Shown piece after piece: positions 34,276-43,330 of a stretch of 64,000 nt of DNA; the stretch's first letter is position 1, and each line of letters begins with the position of its first letter. The stretch is from contig NZ_VJMG01000072.1 of the NCBI RefSeq assembly GCF_007004135.1, positions 1 to 64,000 of the forward strand, written 5' to 3'. This stretch comes from Affinirhizobium straminoryzae. Its GTDB lineage: Bacteria; Pseudomonadota; Alphaproteobacteria; Rhizobiales; Rhizobiaceae. Made by a program: the position numbers and the translations under genes. A model generated the notes under the pieces. The model searched no databases and was not told the origin of the DNA. It saw only the letters and a program-made list of their open reading frames with translations.

Positions 34276-37200
34276 GCATCTCCACCCCCTTCATTTCACG
34301 GCCGGTGGCAACCTCTCTTCTCGGGGTAGCAACCTTGCTCGGCGGACTGCTCGGCTTCTTTTCGCTGCCCGTCGCGCCGCTGCCGCAGGTGGATTTCCCG
34401 ACCATCCGCGTCACGACGCAACTGCCGGGCGCCGATCCCGATACCATGACCGCACTCGTCACCGCACCGCTGGAGCGACCGCTTGGACAGATTCCGGCGA
34501 TTGCGGCGATGACGTCCTCCAGCGCCTTCGGCATCAGCCAGATCACGTTGCAGTTTAATCTGGACCGCGACATAGACGGGGCGGCGCAGGATGTGCAGGC
34601 CGCCATCAACGCTGCCGCCGGAAGCCTGCCGAAGGCGCTGCCTTACCCGCCGACCTACGCCAAGGTGAACCCGGCCGATACCCCGATCATCACGCTGGCG
34701 CTGCATTCGGATACCTATCCGATCCGCGATCTCAGCGATTTCACCGACACCGTGATGTCACAGCGCCTCAGCGAAGTCTCCGGCGTCGGCGACGTCCGCG
34801 TGCAGGGAGGCGTCCGGCCCGCCATCCGCGTGCAGGCGGATCTGACGCGGCTGGCGTCCTACGGGCTTTCGCTGGAAGACCTGCGCAGCGCGATCTCCAA
34901 TGCCAATGTGTCCGGCGCCAAGGGCGCGGTGGACGGCACCTACCAGTCCTTCACACTTTCGGCCAACGACCAGATCCACGACCCCGAAGTCTACCGCCAG
35001 ACGATCATTGCCTATCGCAATGCCGCCCCGGTACGGCTGAAGGATGTGGCCGATGTGGTCGAGGGGCTGGAGAACAGCCGGGTCGGCGCCTGGTATCAGG
35101 GCCGCCCCGCCGTCATCGTCGACATCATGCGCCAGCCCGGCGCCAACGTGATCCAGACGGTGGAGGATGTGCGCCGCCAGTTGCCCCGCCTGAAGGCCGC
35201 CCTGCCGGCCGGCGTCTCGCTCGACATCGTCAACGACCGTACCGAAACCATCCGTGCCTCGATCCACGATGTGCAATGGACGCTGGTGCTGTCCATCGCG
35301 CTGGTCATCCTCGTCGTCTTCCTGTTCCTGCGCACGCTGACGGCCACCATCATCGCCGGCGTCGCGCTGCCTCTGTCTCTCATCGCCACCTTCGGCATCA
35401 TGTGGTTTGCCGGCTTCAGCCTCGACAACCTGTCGCTGATGGCACTTACCATCGGCACCGGCTTCGTGGTGGACGATGCGATCGTGATGATCGAAAACAT
35501 CGCGCGCCATATCGAGGAGGGCGAGCATCCGATGCAGGCGGCGCTGAAGGGTGCCGGCGAAATCGGCTTCACCATCATCTCGCTGACGGCATCGCTGATT
35601 GCCGTCTTCATTCCACTGCTCTTCATGACCGGCATTGTGGGGCGCATGTTCCGCGAGTTCGCGCTGACGCTGACGATTGCCGTCGTTGTCTCTGCCGTCA
35701 TCTCCCTGACGCTGACGCCGATGATGTGCGCGCGCATCCTGCGGGCGCCGAAGGAGCGCAATTCGGGTCTTCTCGGTCTCACCGACCGCTTCATGGACTG
35801 GATGAACGAGGGCTACCATAAAAGCGTGGTCTGGGCGGTGAACCGCGCCTGGCTGATGCTGTCCCTGACGGCCATTACGCTCGGCGTGACGGTGGCGCTT
35901 TATCTGGTGATTCCCAAGGGTTTTCTGCCGGTGCAGGATACCGGTCTCATCACTGCCGTTGTCGAGACGGAACCGACCAGTTCCTTCGACGCCATGAAGG
36001 CCACGCAGCAGACCATCGGCGACCGGCTGCGGCAGGATCCGGCGGTGGAAAGCGTGATTGCCGTGATCGGCACCAGCGCCAGCAACCTGACACTCAATAC
36101 GGCAAGCTACACGATCGTGCTGAAGCCGCGCGAAGAGCGAGACAGGTCGGCAACGGACCTGATCGAGCGCCTGCGTGCACGCGTCGACGGCATTCCTGGC
36201 GTGCGCGCGACCTTCCAGAGCGTGCGCGACATCTCGATCAGCATGCGCGCCAGCCGTGCGCCCTACCAGTACACGCTGACCGGCACCAATACCGCAATCG
36301 TGGCCGGCTGGGCGGACAGGCTGGCCCGCCGGCTGCAGGCCAATCCGCTTCTGGTCGACGTGACCTCGGAAGTCGAAATGGGTGGCGGCCGTCTCGCCAT
36401 CGAGGTCAATCGCGAGACGGCGGCCAGGCTTGGCGTCTCGATGCAGGCAATCAGCGACACGCTCTATGATGCCTTCGGTCAGCGGCAGATCAGCACGATT
36501 TACGGGCAGGCGAACCAGTACCGCGTTATTCTCGAGGCGGCAGCGCGCTTCCAAGGCGACCCGAAGGCGCTGGAACAGCTTTATGTGGAAGGCGCCAGCA
36601 ATGCCATGGTGCCGCTGAGCACCGTGGCGACGGTGCGTTTCACGACAGGACCTCTGGTCATCAGCCGCAGCGAGCAGTTTCCGGCGGTCACGCTGAGCTT
36701 CGATCTCGCGCGCGGCGCCTCGCTCTCCGAAGCGGTCGATGCGATCAAGGCCGCCGAAAAGGAGATCGGCATGCCGGCCTCCATCCAGCGCCATTACAGC
36801 GGCGATACGGAGGAATTCGACCGGTCGCTGGCTGGTGAACCCTGGCTCATCCTTGCAGCGATCATCACCATCTACATCGTGCTTGGCCTGCTCTACGAAA
36901 GCACCATCCACCCGATCACGATTCTCTCGACCCTGCCATCCGCCGGCGTCGGTGCCCTCCTGGCGCTGATGCTGTTCGGCCAGGATCTGTCGATCATCGC
37001 CCTGATCGGCATCGTGCTCTTGATGGGCATCGTGAAGAAGAATGCGATCATGATGATCGACTTCGCACTCGATGCGGAACGGCAGGACGGGCTTTCGCCA
37101 CGCGATGCCATCGTCAAGGCGGCCGCCCTGCGTTTCCGCCCGATCATGATGACGACGCTTGCCGCCCTGTTCGGCGCACTTCCTTTGGCCCTGGCGCAGG

Positions 37201-37376
37201 GCACCGGTGCCGAGCTGCGCATTCCGCTCGGCATTTCAATCATTGGCGGCCTGCTGCTCAGCCAGTTGCTGACGCTCTATACGACGCCGGTGATCTATCT
37301 GGCGCTGGACGGCCTGCGTGCGCGCGCAACGGGACGCGCAAAGGCACAAGCCGGTCAGTCGGGCAAGCCCGCATGA
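34272..37376 (+). CDS. mdtB: RND multidrug efflux transporter (MdtB-like)
   Basis: A 1034-residue inner-membrane RND pump with twelve predicted helices and two large periplasmic loops. Proton-relay residues are D401/D402 (GFVVDDAIVMIEN) and K923 (GIVKKNAIMMID). The N-terminus (FISRPVATSLL, PLPQVDFPTIRVTTQLPGADPDTM) is close to MdtB. It overlaps mdtA by 4 bases and the next RND gene by 4 bases. In MdtABC the active pump is a heterotrimer of B and C, so the two RND subunits probably work together, exporting drugs, bile salts or metal-stress compounds with a TolC-like channel encoded elsewhere. Confidence 0.93.
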   Translation: MSISTPFISRPVATSLLGVATLLGGLLGFFSLPVAPLPQVDFPTIRVTTQLPGADPDTMTALVTAPLERPLGQIPAIAAMTSSSAFGISQITLQFNLDRDIDGAAQDVQAAINAAAGSLPKALPYPPTYAKVNPADTPIITLALHSDTYPIRDLSDFTDTVMSQRLSEVSGVGDVRVQGGVRPAIRVQADLTRLASYGLSLEDLRSAISNANVSGAKGAVDGTYQSFTLSANDQIHDPEVYRQTIIAYRNAAPVRLKDVADVVEGLENSRVGAWYQGRPAVIVDIMRQPGANVIQTVEDVRRQLPRLKAALPAGVSLDIVNDRTETIRASIHDVQWTLVLSIALVILVVFLFLRTLTATIIAGVALPLSLIATFGIMWFAGFSLDNLSLMALTIGTGFVVDDAIVMIENIARHIEEGEHPMQAALKGAGEIGFTIISLTASLIAVFIPLLFMTGIVGRMFREFALTLTIAVVVSAVISLTLTPMMCARILRAPKERNSGLLGLTDRFMDWMNEGYHKSVVWAVNRAWLMLSLTAITLGVTVALYLVIPKGFLPVQDTGLITAVVETEPTSSFDAMKATQQTIGDRLRQDPAVESVIAVIGTSASNLTLNTASYTIVLKPREERDRSATDLIERLRARVDGIPGVRATFQSVRDISISMRASRAPYQYTLTGTNTAIVAGWADRLARRLQANPLLVDVTSEVEMGGGRLAIEVNRETAARLGVSMQAISDTLYDAFGQRQISTIYGQANQYRVILEAAARFQGDPKALEQLYVEGASNAMVPLSTVATVRFTTGPLVISRSEQFPAVTLSFDLARGASLSEAVDAIKAAEKEIGMPASIQRHYSGDTEEFDRSLAGEPWLILAAIITIYIVLGLLYESTIHPITILSTLPSAGVGALLALMLFGQDLSIIALIGIVLLMGIVKKNAIMMIDFALDAERQDGLSPRDAIVKAAALRFRPIMMTTLAALFGALPLALAQGTGAELRIPLGISIIGGLLLSQLLTLYTTPVIYLALDGLRARATGRAKAQAGQSGKPA

Positions 37377-40300
37377 ATATCTCCGGCCCCTTCATCAGCC
37401 GTCCGGTCGGCACCACGCTTCTCGCCATCGGCCTGATGCTGCTGGGGCTGGTCGCCTATCATTTCCTGCCGGTATCCAGCCTGCCGGCCGTGGATCTGCC
37501 GACCATCCGCGTTTCGGCCAGCCGCCCGGGGGCGGACCCGGAAAGCATGGCCTCCAGCGTGGCCGCCCCACTGGAACGTCATCTCGGCGCCATTGCCGGC
37601 GTTACCGAAATGACATCGACCAGCGGGCTCGGCACCACCAACATCTTCCTGCAGTTCGACATTGCCCGCAATGTCGACAGTGCCGCGCAGGACGTGCAGG
37701 CCGCGATCAATGCCGCGGTGGCCGATCTGCCGAGCGACATGCCGGGCCTGCCGTCCATGCGCAAGGCGAACCCCGCGGCAGCACCGATCCTGACGCTCGC
37801 CCTGACATCCCCGACGCTCCCGGCCAGCGCCATCTTCGATGCGGCCGATACGGTCGTCGTCCAGCGCATTTCGCAGGTAGAAGGGGTTGGCGATGTCAGC
37901 GTCAGCGGTGCCGACCAGCCGGCCGTGCGCGTCCGCCTCGATCCGGATCGTCTGGCGGCCTTCGGCCTTTCCGCCAATGATGTGCGCAATACGATCGTGA
38001 ACGGCAATGCGCTTGCCCCGATCGGCGCGATCGACGGCCCGAACGCTTTCTATGCGCTGTCCGTCAATGCGCAGCTCTTCCGCCCGGAGGATTACGGCCA
38101 GCTGATCATCCGCTCCGGAGATGGCACCGCAACGCGCCTTGCCGATATCGCGACGGTGGAGGAAGGCGTCCGCAATCGCCGGTCCGATGCCTGGTTCAAC
38201 GGCAAGCCGGCGGTTCTGCTGAACATCACCAAGGCGGCCGATGCCAATGTCGTCTCGACCGTCGATTCGGTGCGGGCGCTGATCCCGGAACTCAAGCAGC
38301 TGATCCCGGCCGGCATCGAGATCAACGTGCTGAACGACCGCACGACCACCATCCATGCCAGCGTCGAGGACATGCAGTTCACGCTGCTTGCCACCATCAC
38401 GCTGGTGATGGCGGTGGTCTTCGTGTTCCTGCGGCGAGTGGTGCCGACGATGGCGGCCGGCATGACCGTTCCCCTCTCTTTTGCCGGCGCCTTTGCCGCC
38501 ATGTGGCTGACTGGCCTGTCCATCGACAATCTGTCCCTGATGGCGCTCGCCGTTGCGAGCGGCTTCGTGGTCGACGATGCGATCGTGATGATCGAGAATG
38601 TCTATGCCAATCTCGAAAAGGGGATGAGGCCGCTTGACGCTGCCCGCGAGGGGGCAAGGCAGATCGGCTTTACCGTCATTGCCATCAGCGTCTCCCTGAT
38701 GGCCGCCTTCATCCCGCTGTTCTTCATGGGTGGCGTGGTGGGCAAGTTCTTCCTCACCTTCTCGCTGACGCTTGCCTTTACCATTCTCGTCTCGACCGTC
38801 GTCTCACTGACGCTGACGCCGATGATCTGCGGCCATCGGCTGACAGCGCATGATCCGGCCGACCGCGGCAACCGGTTCGACCGCATTGTCGAACACACGC
38901 TCGAAGCGACGGTCGCCTTTTACGACCGGACCCTCAGCAGCGTCCTGCATCACCGGTTTCTGGCGGTGCTCAGCACCGTCGCCTGCATCGTGCTGACCGG
39001 CTATCTCTATGCCAAGGTGCCGAAAGGCTTCATCCCGCGCGACGACACCGGTTTCGTGATGGGCAACAGCCAGGCCGCAAGCGATATTTCCTATCCGGCC
39101 ATGGTCGCGCTGCAGCGGCGGGCGCTCGCCATCGTGGAAAAGGATCCGGCGGTGGAGAACATCGGCGCCAGCGTAGGAGGCGGCTTCCTCGGCACCGCCA
39201 ATCGCGGCCAGATGCAGATCTCGCTGAAACCGCCCGCCGAGCGCGATCCGACCGACGTAGTGATCGAGCGCCTACGGCGGGCGACCGCCGTCATTCCGGG
39301 CCTCGACACATCCTTCTTTTCCCCGAGCGACATCCGCATCGGGGCCCGGTCCTCCGATTCCGAGTACCAGTTCACGCTCTGGGATGCCGACTACAACGAG
39401 TTGATCACCTGGGCACCGCGCATTCTGGCGCGGCTGCGGCAGGAGCCGCTTCTGACAGACGTCAACAGCGACCGCCAGCCGAACGGTTTGCAGGCGAATG
39501 TGGTGGTGGATCGTACCGCCGCAGCCCGTCTCGGCGTCAAGATGAGCGCCGTCGATACGGCCCTCAACAATGCCTTTGCCCAGCGGCAGGTGACGATCGT
39601 CTATGGCGAGCGCAACCAGTACAGGGTCATCCTCGAGGCCTATCCTGACTTTGCGAAGGACCCGGAGCATATCCTGAAGATCTATGTGCCCGGCAGCGAC
39701 GGCACGCAGGTGCCGCTCGGTGCCTTTGCAAGAGTGGAGCGAACACTGGCGCCAATCGGGGTCAACCATCAGGGCCAGTTCCCGTCCGTGACGATTTCCT
39801 ACAATGTGGGGCCGGAAACCACGCTGTCCCAGGCCAATGAGGCGGTAAAGGCGGCGGTTGCCGGCATGCATCTGCCCGATACGCTGCATGCGGAATTTGC
39901 GGGCGATGCGGCCAGCGCCAGCAAATCCTCCGGCAACCAGCCGCTTCTGATCCTCGCGGCGCTGCTTGCCGTCTATATCGTGCTTGGCATTCTCTACGAA
40001 AGCCTCGTGCACCCGCTGACCATCATCTCGACGCTGCCATCCGCGGGTCTCGGCGCGCTGCTGGCGCTGTGGGTCAGCGGCACGGAGCTGACGATCGTTG
40101 CCTTCATCGGCATCATCCTGCTGATCGGCATCGTCAAGAAGAACGGTATCATGCTGGTGGACTTCGCGCTGGAGGCGGAGCGGACACTGGGCATGCCGCC
40201 GGAAAAAGCGATCCACGAGGCCTGTCTCAAGCGCTTCCGCCCGATCATGATGACGACGCTTGCCGCCTTCATGGGCGCGCTTCCGCTGGTGCTGGCCACA

Positions 40301-40486
40301 GGCCCCGGTGCCGACCTTCACCGCCCGCTCGGCATCACCATCATCGGTGGTCTGATCGTGTCGCAAGCGCTCACGCTCTATACCACGCCGATCATCTACC
40401 TGATCTTTGCCCGCTGGTCGGCCCGGTTTGCGCGTGGCACCGGGGCACGTCAGGCCCAAACCGGGCTTTCCGCCGCATCCTCTTGA
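37373..40486 (+). CDS. mdtC: RND multidrug efflux transporter (MdtC-like)
   Basis: A 1037-residue RND pump related to, but distinct from, the preceding subunit. The proton-relay residues are D401/D402 (GFVVDDAIVMIENV) and K923 (GIVKKNGIMLVD). MdtC-like traits are the opening FISRPVGTTLLAIGLMLLGLVAYHFLPVSSLPAVDLPTIRVSASRPGADPESM and the porter region. It is translationally coupled to mdtB by a 4-base overlap and ends the operon. No dedicated regulator or outer-membrane factor is adjacent, so baeSR-like regulators, if any, are elsewhere. Confidence 0.93.
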   Translation: MNISGPFISRPVGTTLLAIGLMLLGLVAYHFLPVSSLPAVDLPTIRVSASRPGADPESMASSVAAPLERHLGAIAGVTEMTSTSGLGTTNIFLQFDIARNVDSAAQDVQAAINAAVADLPSDMPGLPSMRKANPAAAPILTLALTSPTLPASAIFDAADTVVVQRISQVEGVGDVSVSGADQPAVRVRLDPDRLAAFGLSANDVRNTIVNGNALAPIGAIDGPNAFYALSVNAQLFRPEDYGQLIIRSGDGTATRLADIATVEEGVRNRRSDAWFNGKPAVLLNITKAADANVVSTVDSVRALIPELKQLIPAGIEINVLNDRTTTIHASVEDMQFTLLATITLVMAVVFVFLRRVVPTMAAGMTVPLSFAGAFAAMWLTGLSIDNLSLMALAVASGFVVDDAIVMIENVYANLEKGMRPLDAAREGARQIGFTVIAISVSLMAAFIPLFFMGGVVGKFFLTFSLTLAFTILVSTVVSLTLTPMICGHRLTAHDPADRGNRFDRIVEHTLEATVAFYDRTLSSVLHHRFLAVLSTVACIVLTGYLYAKVPKGFIPRDDTGFVMGNSQAASDISYPAMVALQRRALAIVEKDPAVENIGASVGGGFLGTANRGQMQISLKPPAERDPTDVVIERLRRATAVIPGLDTSFFSPSDIRIGARSSDSEYQFTLWDADYNELITWAPRILARLRQEPLLTDVNSDRQPNGLQANVVVDRTAAARLGVKMSAVDTALNNAFAQRQVTIVYGERNQYRVILEAYPDFAKDPEHILKIYVPGSDGTQVPLGAFARVERTLAPIGVNHQGQFPSVTISYNVGPETTLSQANEAVKAAVAGMHLPDTLHAEFAGDAASASKSSGNQPLLILAALLAVYIVLGILYESLVHPLTIISTLPSAGLGALLALWVSGTELTIVAFIGIILLIGIVKKNGIMLVDFALEAERTLGMPPEKAIHEACLKRFRPIMMTTLAAFMGALPLVLATGPGADLHRPLGITIIGGLIVSQALTLYTTPIIYLIFARWSARFARGTGARQAQTGLSAASS

Positions 40487-40582
40487 AAAGTCCGCTGGTC
40501 GTGCTCTCAATATGTCCGACAGAGGTACGCTCTCACCCCGTCAACCTTTTGCCGCTCCGCCACTCCGGCGCGCTCATTGATG

Positions 40583-40599
40583 TGACAGGGTCCCTGTCA
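40583..40599. repeat. Perfect 17-base dyad overlapping the xre stop codon
   Basis: TGACAGGG-T-CCCTGTCA has perfect 8-base arms around one central base and lies between convergent genes, its right end covering the xre stop (40597-40599). It could be a compact terminator stem or an operator. The one-base centre is short for a hairpin loop, though some pairs would open to form one. Confidence 0.5.
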
Positions 40600-40827
40600 A
40601 CGACCCGTCGCCTCCGGCGCACCGGTGCGTTCATACCGAAGAAGGTCGCCAGGCTGGCAGTCGAGGAAATCGCAGATCCGTTCCAGCGTTTCGAAACGGA
40701 CGCCTTTCACATGGCCTTTCTTGAGAAGGGAGAGATTGGCTTCCGTGATCCCCACATATTCGGCGAGATCCTTCGACTTGACATTGCGCTCGGCGAGCAT
40801 GACTCCGAGGCGGACCTGAATGGGCAT
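40597..40827 (-). CDS. Small Xre-family HTH regulator (YozG-like)
   Basis: A 76-residue helix-turn-helix protein of the Xre/YozG type (RLGVMLAERNVKSKDLAEYVGITEANLSLLKKGHVKGVRFETLERICDFLDCQPGDLL fills almost the whole chain). The ATG at 40827 follows GAGGAGAGCC. It lies 11 bases behind the DUF2975 membrane protein gene on the same strand, a pairing seen in many bacteria and resembling a membrane-protein/regulator module. Targets are unknown; it may sense a signal with its membrane partner. Confidence 0.88.
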   Translation of the reverse strand: MPIQVRLGVMLAERNVKSKDLAEYVGITEANLSLLKKGHVKGVRFETLERICDFLDCQPGDLLRYERTGAPEATGR

Positions 40828-40838
40828 TTCGGCTCTCC

Positions 40839-41420
40839 TCAGACGAACTGATCGTTCTCGGCGGCGATCTCGGCCGCTTCAACGAGAACCCCTGCAATCA
40901 GCGCAACCATCGCCGCAAACAGGATCGACAGCAGCATGTCGGAACCGATGTTCAGCACCAGACTATGCGTTCCAGCCGGCGAGAGCATGCTGAGCAGCAG
41001 GCCGAGCGCTGCGCCTGCCACGGGTTTCAGCAGGGCAGATGCACCGACGCCCAGAGCGAAACCACGAAGGCTGCGGGCGGCATCGCCGGAGAAGATCGCG
41101 CCGGCCGCAAAGCATGTGAAACAGCGCCGGGCACACAGCAGGCCGGCAATCAGCGCGCCAAGCGGAAGCATGGCAACGGCAAAGGCGGCCAATCGTGCGG
41201 GAAAGCTGATAGCCAGCGGTGGGGTGAGCATGAGGCCGGCATGGCGAAACAGCATGTCGGCGGGTGTCAGGCACCAGTAGAGCAACATCGCCGCCCCCAG
41301 CAGGACGGCCACGGCGACGCTGGCTATCGCCATCATCCGGCTCAGACGGCGAACGCGTCCCAGCCGGATTGCGCGGGGATCATCGTGCCTCACAGACATG
41401 CTCATGTCCGACATAACCAT
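40839..41420 (-). CDS. DUF2975-family membrane protein
   Basis: A 193-residue integral membrane protein with about four predicted helices. The family ends with a characteristic short cytoplasmic tail, here AAEIAAENDQFV, and the first half has a CFTCFAAGAIFSGDAARSLRGFALGVG segment linking the helices. DUF2975 proteins are typically paired with a small Xre regulator, as here. The ATG at 41420 follows GGAGCTGTTCC. Function is unknown; the pair may form a membrane sensor module. This and xre are a two-gene operon between the MdtABC genes and a secreted protein. Confidence 0.82.
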   Translation of the reverse strand: MVMSDMSMSVRHDDPRAIRLGRVRRLSRMMAIASVAVAVLLGAAMLLYWCLTPADMLFRHAGLMLTPPLAISFPARLAAFAVAMLPLGALIAGLLCARRCFTCFAAGAIFSGDAARSLRGFALGVGASALLKPVAGAALGLLLSMLSPAGTHSLVLNIGSDMLLSILFAAMVALIAGVLVEAAEIAAENDQFV

Positions 41421-41524
41421 GGAACAGCTCCTTTAGTATGGCCAAAGCATATCCAAAAATTTCTGTTTTACAATAATATATTTTCGTGAAATGCTCATTT
41501 CAGTTCACCGGAGGTTACCCATCG

Positions 41525-41893
41525 ATGTCTCGGATCATCCCACTGACGATCGCCGCTTTCGCGTCGTGTCTCGTTCTCGTGCCGGCCCATGCGGCACCAT
41601 CAACGTCAAAAGGCTCCATATCGGTTGCGCAGGTCAGCCAGATGTTGAAGGAGGCGCCAACCAATCGCATGGCGCAACAGGTGCTTACCGCTTATCTCGG
41701 GGGTGTCGGCGAGGCGGCTGGCATCATGGTCGATCTTGGCGGCGCACCGTGCAAACGGCCATTCACGCTGACGGCGGAAGACGTTCGCAGGACCATGGAC
41801 ACAGCTCCCGCCGGCACGCCAGCCAGCGAGGTGGCCGCAACACCGCTCCTCGTGCGTGACATGCTGGCGCGTGCCGGATGCCACAGCCAGTAA
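41525..41893 (+). CDS. Small secreted protein of unknown function
   Basis: A 122-residue protein with a Sec signal peptide (about 1-23, ending AHA). The mature region is helical (VSQMLKEAPTNRMAQQVLTAYLGGVGEAAGIMVDL), with two cysteines (C77, C119) that could form a periplasmic disulfide. No family was recognised with confidence. The ATG at 41525 has GGAGG about ten bases upstream. It is divergent from the DUF2975/xre pair and convergent with the HypO-like gene. Confidence 0.7.
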   Translation: MSRIIPLTIAAFASCLVLVPAHAAPSTSKGSISVAQVSQMLKEAPTNRMAQQVLTAYLGGVGEAAGIMVDLGGAPCKRPFTLTAEDVRRTMDTAPAGTPASEVAATPLLVRDMLARAGCHSQ

Positions 41894-41940
41894 GCAGAAC
41901 CACCGAACGTTTGCGGCTCACTTGGCCTGTGATGCGAGAG

Positions 41941-41967
41941 GGCAGAGCGCCTTTCGGCGCATCTGCC
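41941..41967. terminator. Hairpin between convergent genes
   Basis: GGCAGA (41941-41946) pairs with TCTGCC (41962-41967), and GCGCC with GGCGC further inside, with one bulged base and a TTTC loop. It lies between the secreted-protein stop (41893) and the end of the HypO-like gene (41977), consistent with a bidirectional terminator. Confidence 0.55.
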
Positions 41968-41976
41968 ACGCATGGC

Positions 41977-43233
41977 TCACACAAACCGACGTTGCGGGGA
42001 AAACGGCAAGAGGTCGATCTGCGGCGGCCGACCGGTCAGCAGATCGACGACAAGGCGGGCGGTGCCAGGTGACTGGGTGAGGCCAAGATGGCCGTGGCCG
42101 AAGGCATAGACCACGTTCGGCGTGGCACGCGCCGCACCGATCGCCGGCAGGCTGTCGGGCAACGAGGGGCGAAAGCCCATCCACTGCGTGCCGCCTTCAC
42201 TTTTCAGGCCGGGCAGGAAGGCTTGCGCCTTCTTCAACATGGCGTCGGCACGCGCAAAATTCGGCGGACGCTTCAGGCCGGCCAGTTCAACGGCACCGCC
42301 GACGCGAATGCCGGTTGACAGGCGGGTGACGACGAAACCGTGACCGCCGAAGGTGATCTGCATGCGCAGGTCGAAGGCATCGGCCGGAAGCGTCGTATTG
42401 TAGCCTCGTTCGGTCTCCAGCGGAATCCGTTCCCCAAGGGTCGCGGCGAGATGATGGGAGAAGGCGCCGGCGGCAAGCACCACTCTGGCAGCTTTCCGCG
42501 TTGGGCCACCAGCGGACAGAATCTCGACCCCATTCTCGACCGGCCGCAGTGCCGATACCTCGGTACGCTCCATGCTGCCGCCCCGCGCCAGAAAACGGTC
42601 GGCGAGCGCCAGCGTATAGAAGCGCGGATCGGCAATGGAATACCAGCCGGGCGTGAAGGTTGCGCGGATGAAACGACGGTCGAGGCCGGGTTGCAACCGC
42701 GTCATTTCGTTTGCGTCCAGATGCTCGAAGGCGATGCCATGCGCCTGGCGCGCCGCCCAACCAGGCAAGGAGGCTGCAAATTCCGCGTCGCTTTCGTAGA
42801 CCTGCAGGTTACCATCCTTGCGAAGCATGGCCAGCGTCCCCGTCTCCGCGAGGAACGGCTCCAGTTCGGCGCGGGACAGATCCATCAGCGCCGTCTGGGC
42901 GGCGGTCGATGCGGCAACGCGCGCAGGCTGACACGCCCGCCAGAAGCGGAACATCCACGGCGCGATCTGCAGGGCATAGGCGGGCGGCACCGTCAGCGGG
43001 CCGAGCGGATCCAGCAGCCAGCGCGGCGCCTTGCGCAGGATGCCGGGCGAAGCAAGCGGCAGGATATCGGTGAAGGCGAAAGCCCCGGCATTGCCGGCCG
43101 AGGCGCCGGCGGCCGGTCCCTCGCGATCCAGCACCGTCACCCGCAGCCCGCGGGCCTGCGCGGCAATTGCCACGGACAGGCCGATGACGCCGGCGCCAAT
43201 CACGATCACATCAGGAAAATCCGCCTTGCGCAC
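41977..43233 (-). CDS. hypO: FAD-dependent D-hydroxyproline/D-amino acid dehydrogenase
   Basis: A 418-residue DadA-type flavoprotein (glycine/D-amino-acid oxidase fold). The FAD-binding GAGVIG (13-18) opens the Rossmann fold, and the C-terminal GFRPSLPDSLPAIGAA and FGHGHLGLTQSPGTA close it. It starts with GTG at 43233 behind AAGGGGAGCAGACC; no ATG lies close enough to the fold. Its partner HypD and the GntR gene make cis-4-hydroxy-D-proline the likely substrate, oxidised to 1-pyrroline-4-hydroxy-2-carboxylate in the rhizobial hydroxyproline pathway. A general D-amino acid dehydrogenase cannot be excluded. Confidence 0.75.
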   Translation of the reverse strand: MRKADFPDVIVIGAGVIGLSVAIAAQARGLRVTVLDREGPAAGASAGNAGAFAFTDILPLASPGILRKAPRWLLDPLGPLTVPPAYALQIAPWMFRFWRACQPARVAASTAAQTALMDLSRAELEPFLAETGTLAMLRKDGNLQVYESDAEFAASLPGWAARQAHGIAFEHLDANEMTRLQPGLDRRFIRATFTPGWYSIADPRFYTLALADRFLARGGSMERTEVSALRPVENGVEILSAGGPTRKAARVVLAAGAFSHHLAATLGERIPLETERGYNTTLPADAFDLRMQITFGGHGFVVTRLSTGIRVGGAVELAGLKRPPNFARADAMLKKAQAFLPGLKSEGGTQWMGFRPSLPDSLPAIGAARATPNVVYAFGHGHLGLTQSPGTARLVVDLLTGRPPQIDLLPFSPQRRFV

Positions 43234-43330
43234 GGTCTGCTCCCCTTCGCTGCAACAGATGCGGCCCTCGCGCCAGGCCGGTTTGCGGGGGCGACACAGG
43301 CCACCCCGCCGCCGGATACCGGCAGTTCGC

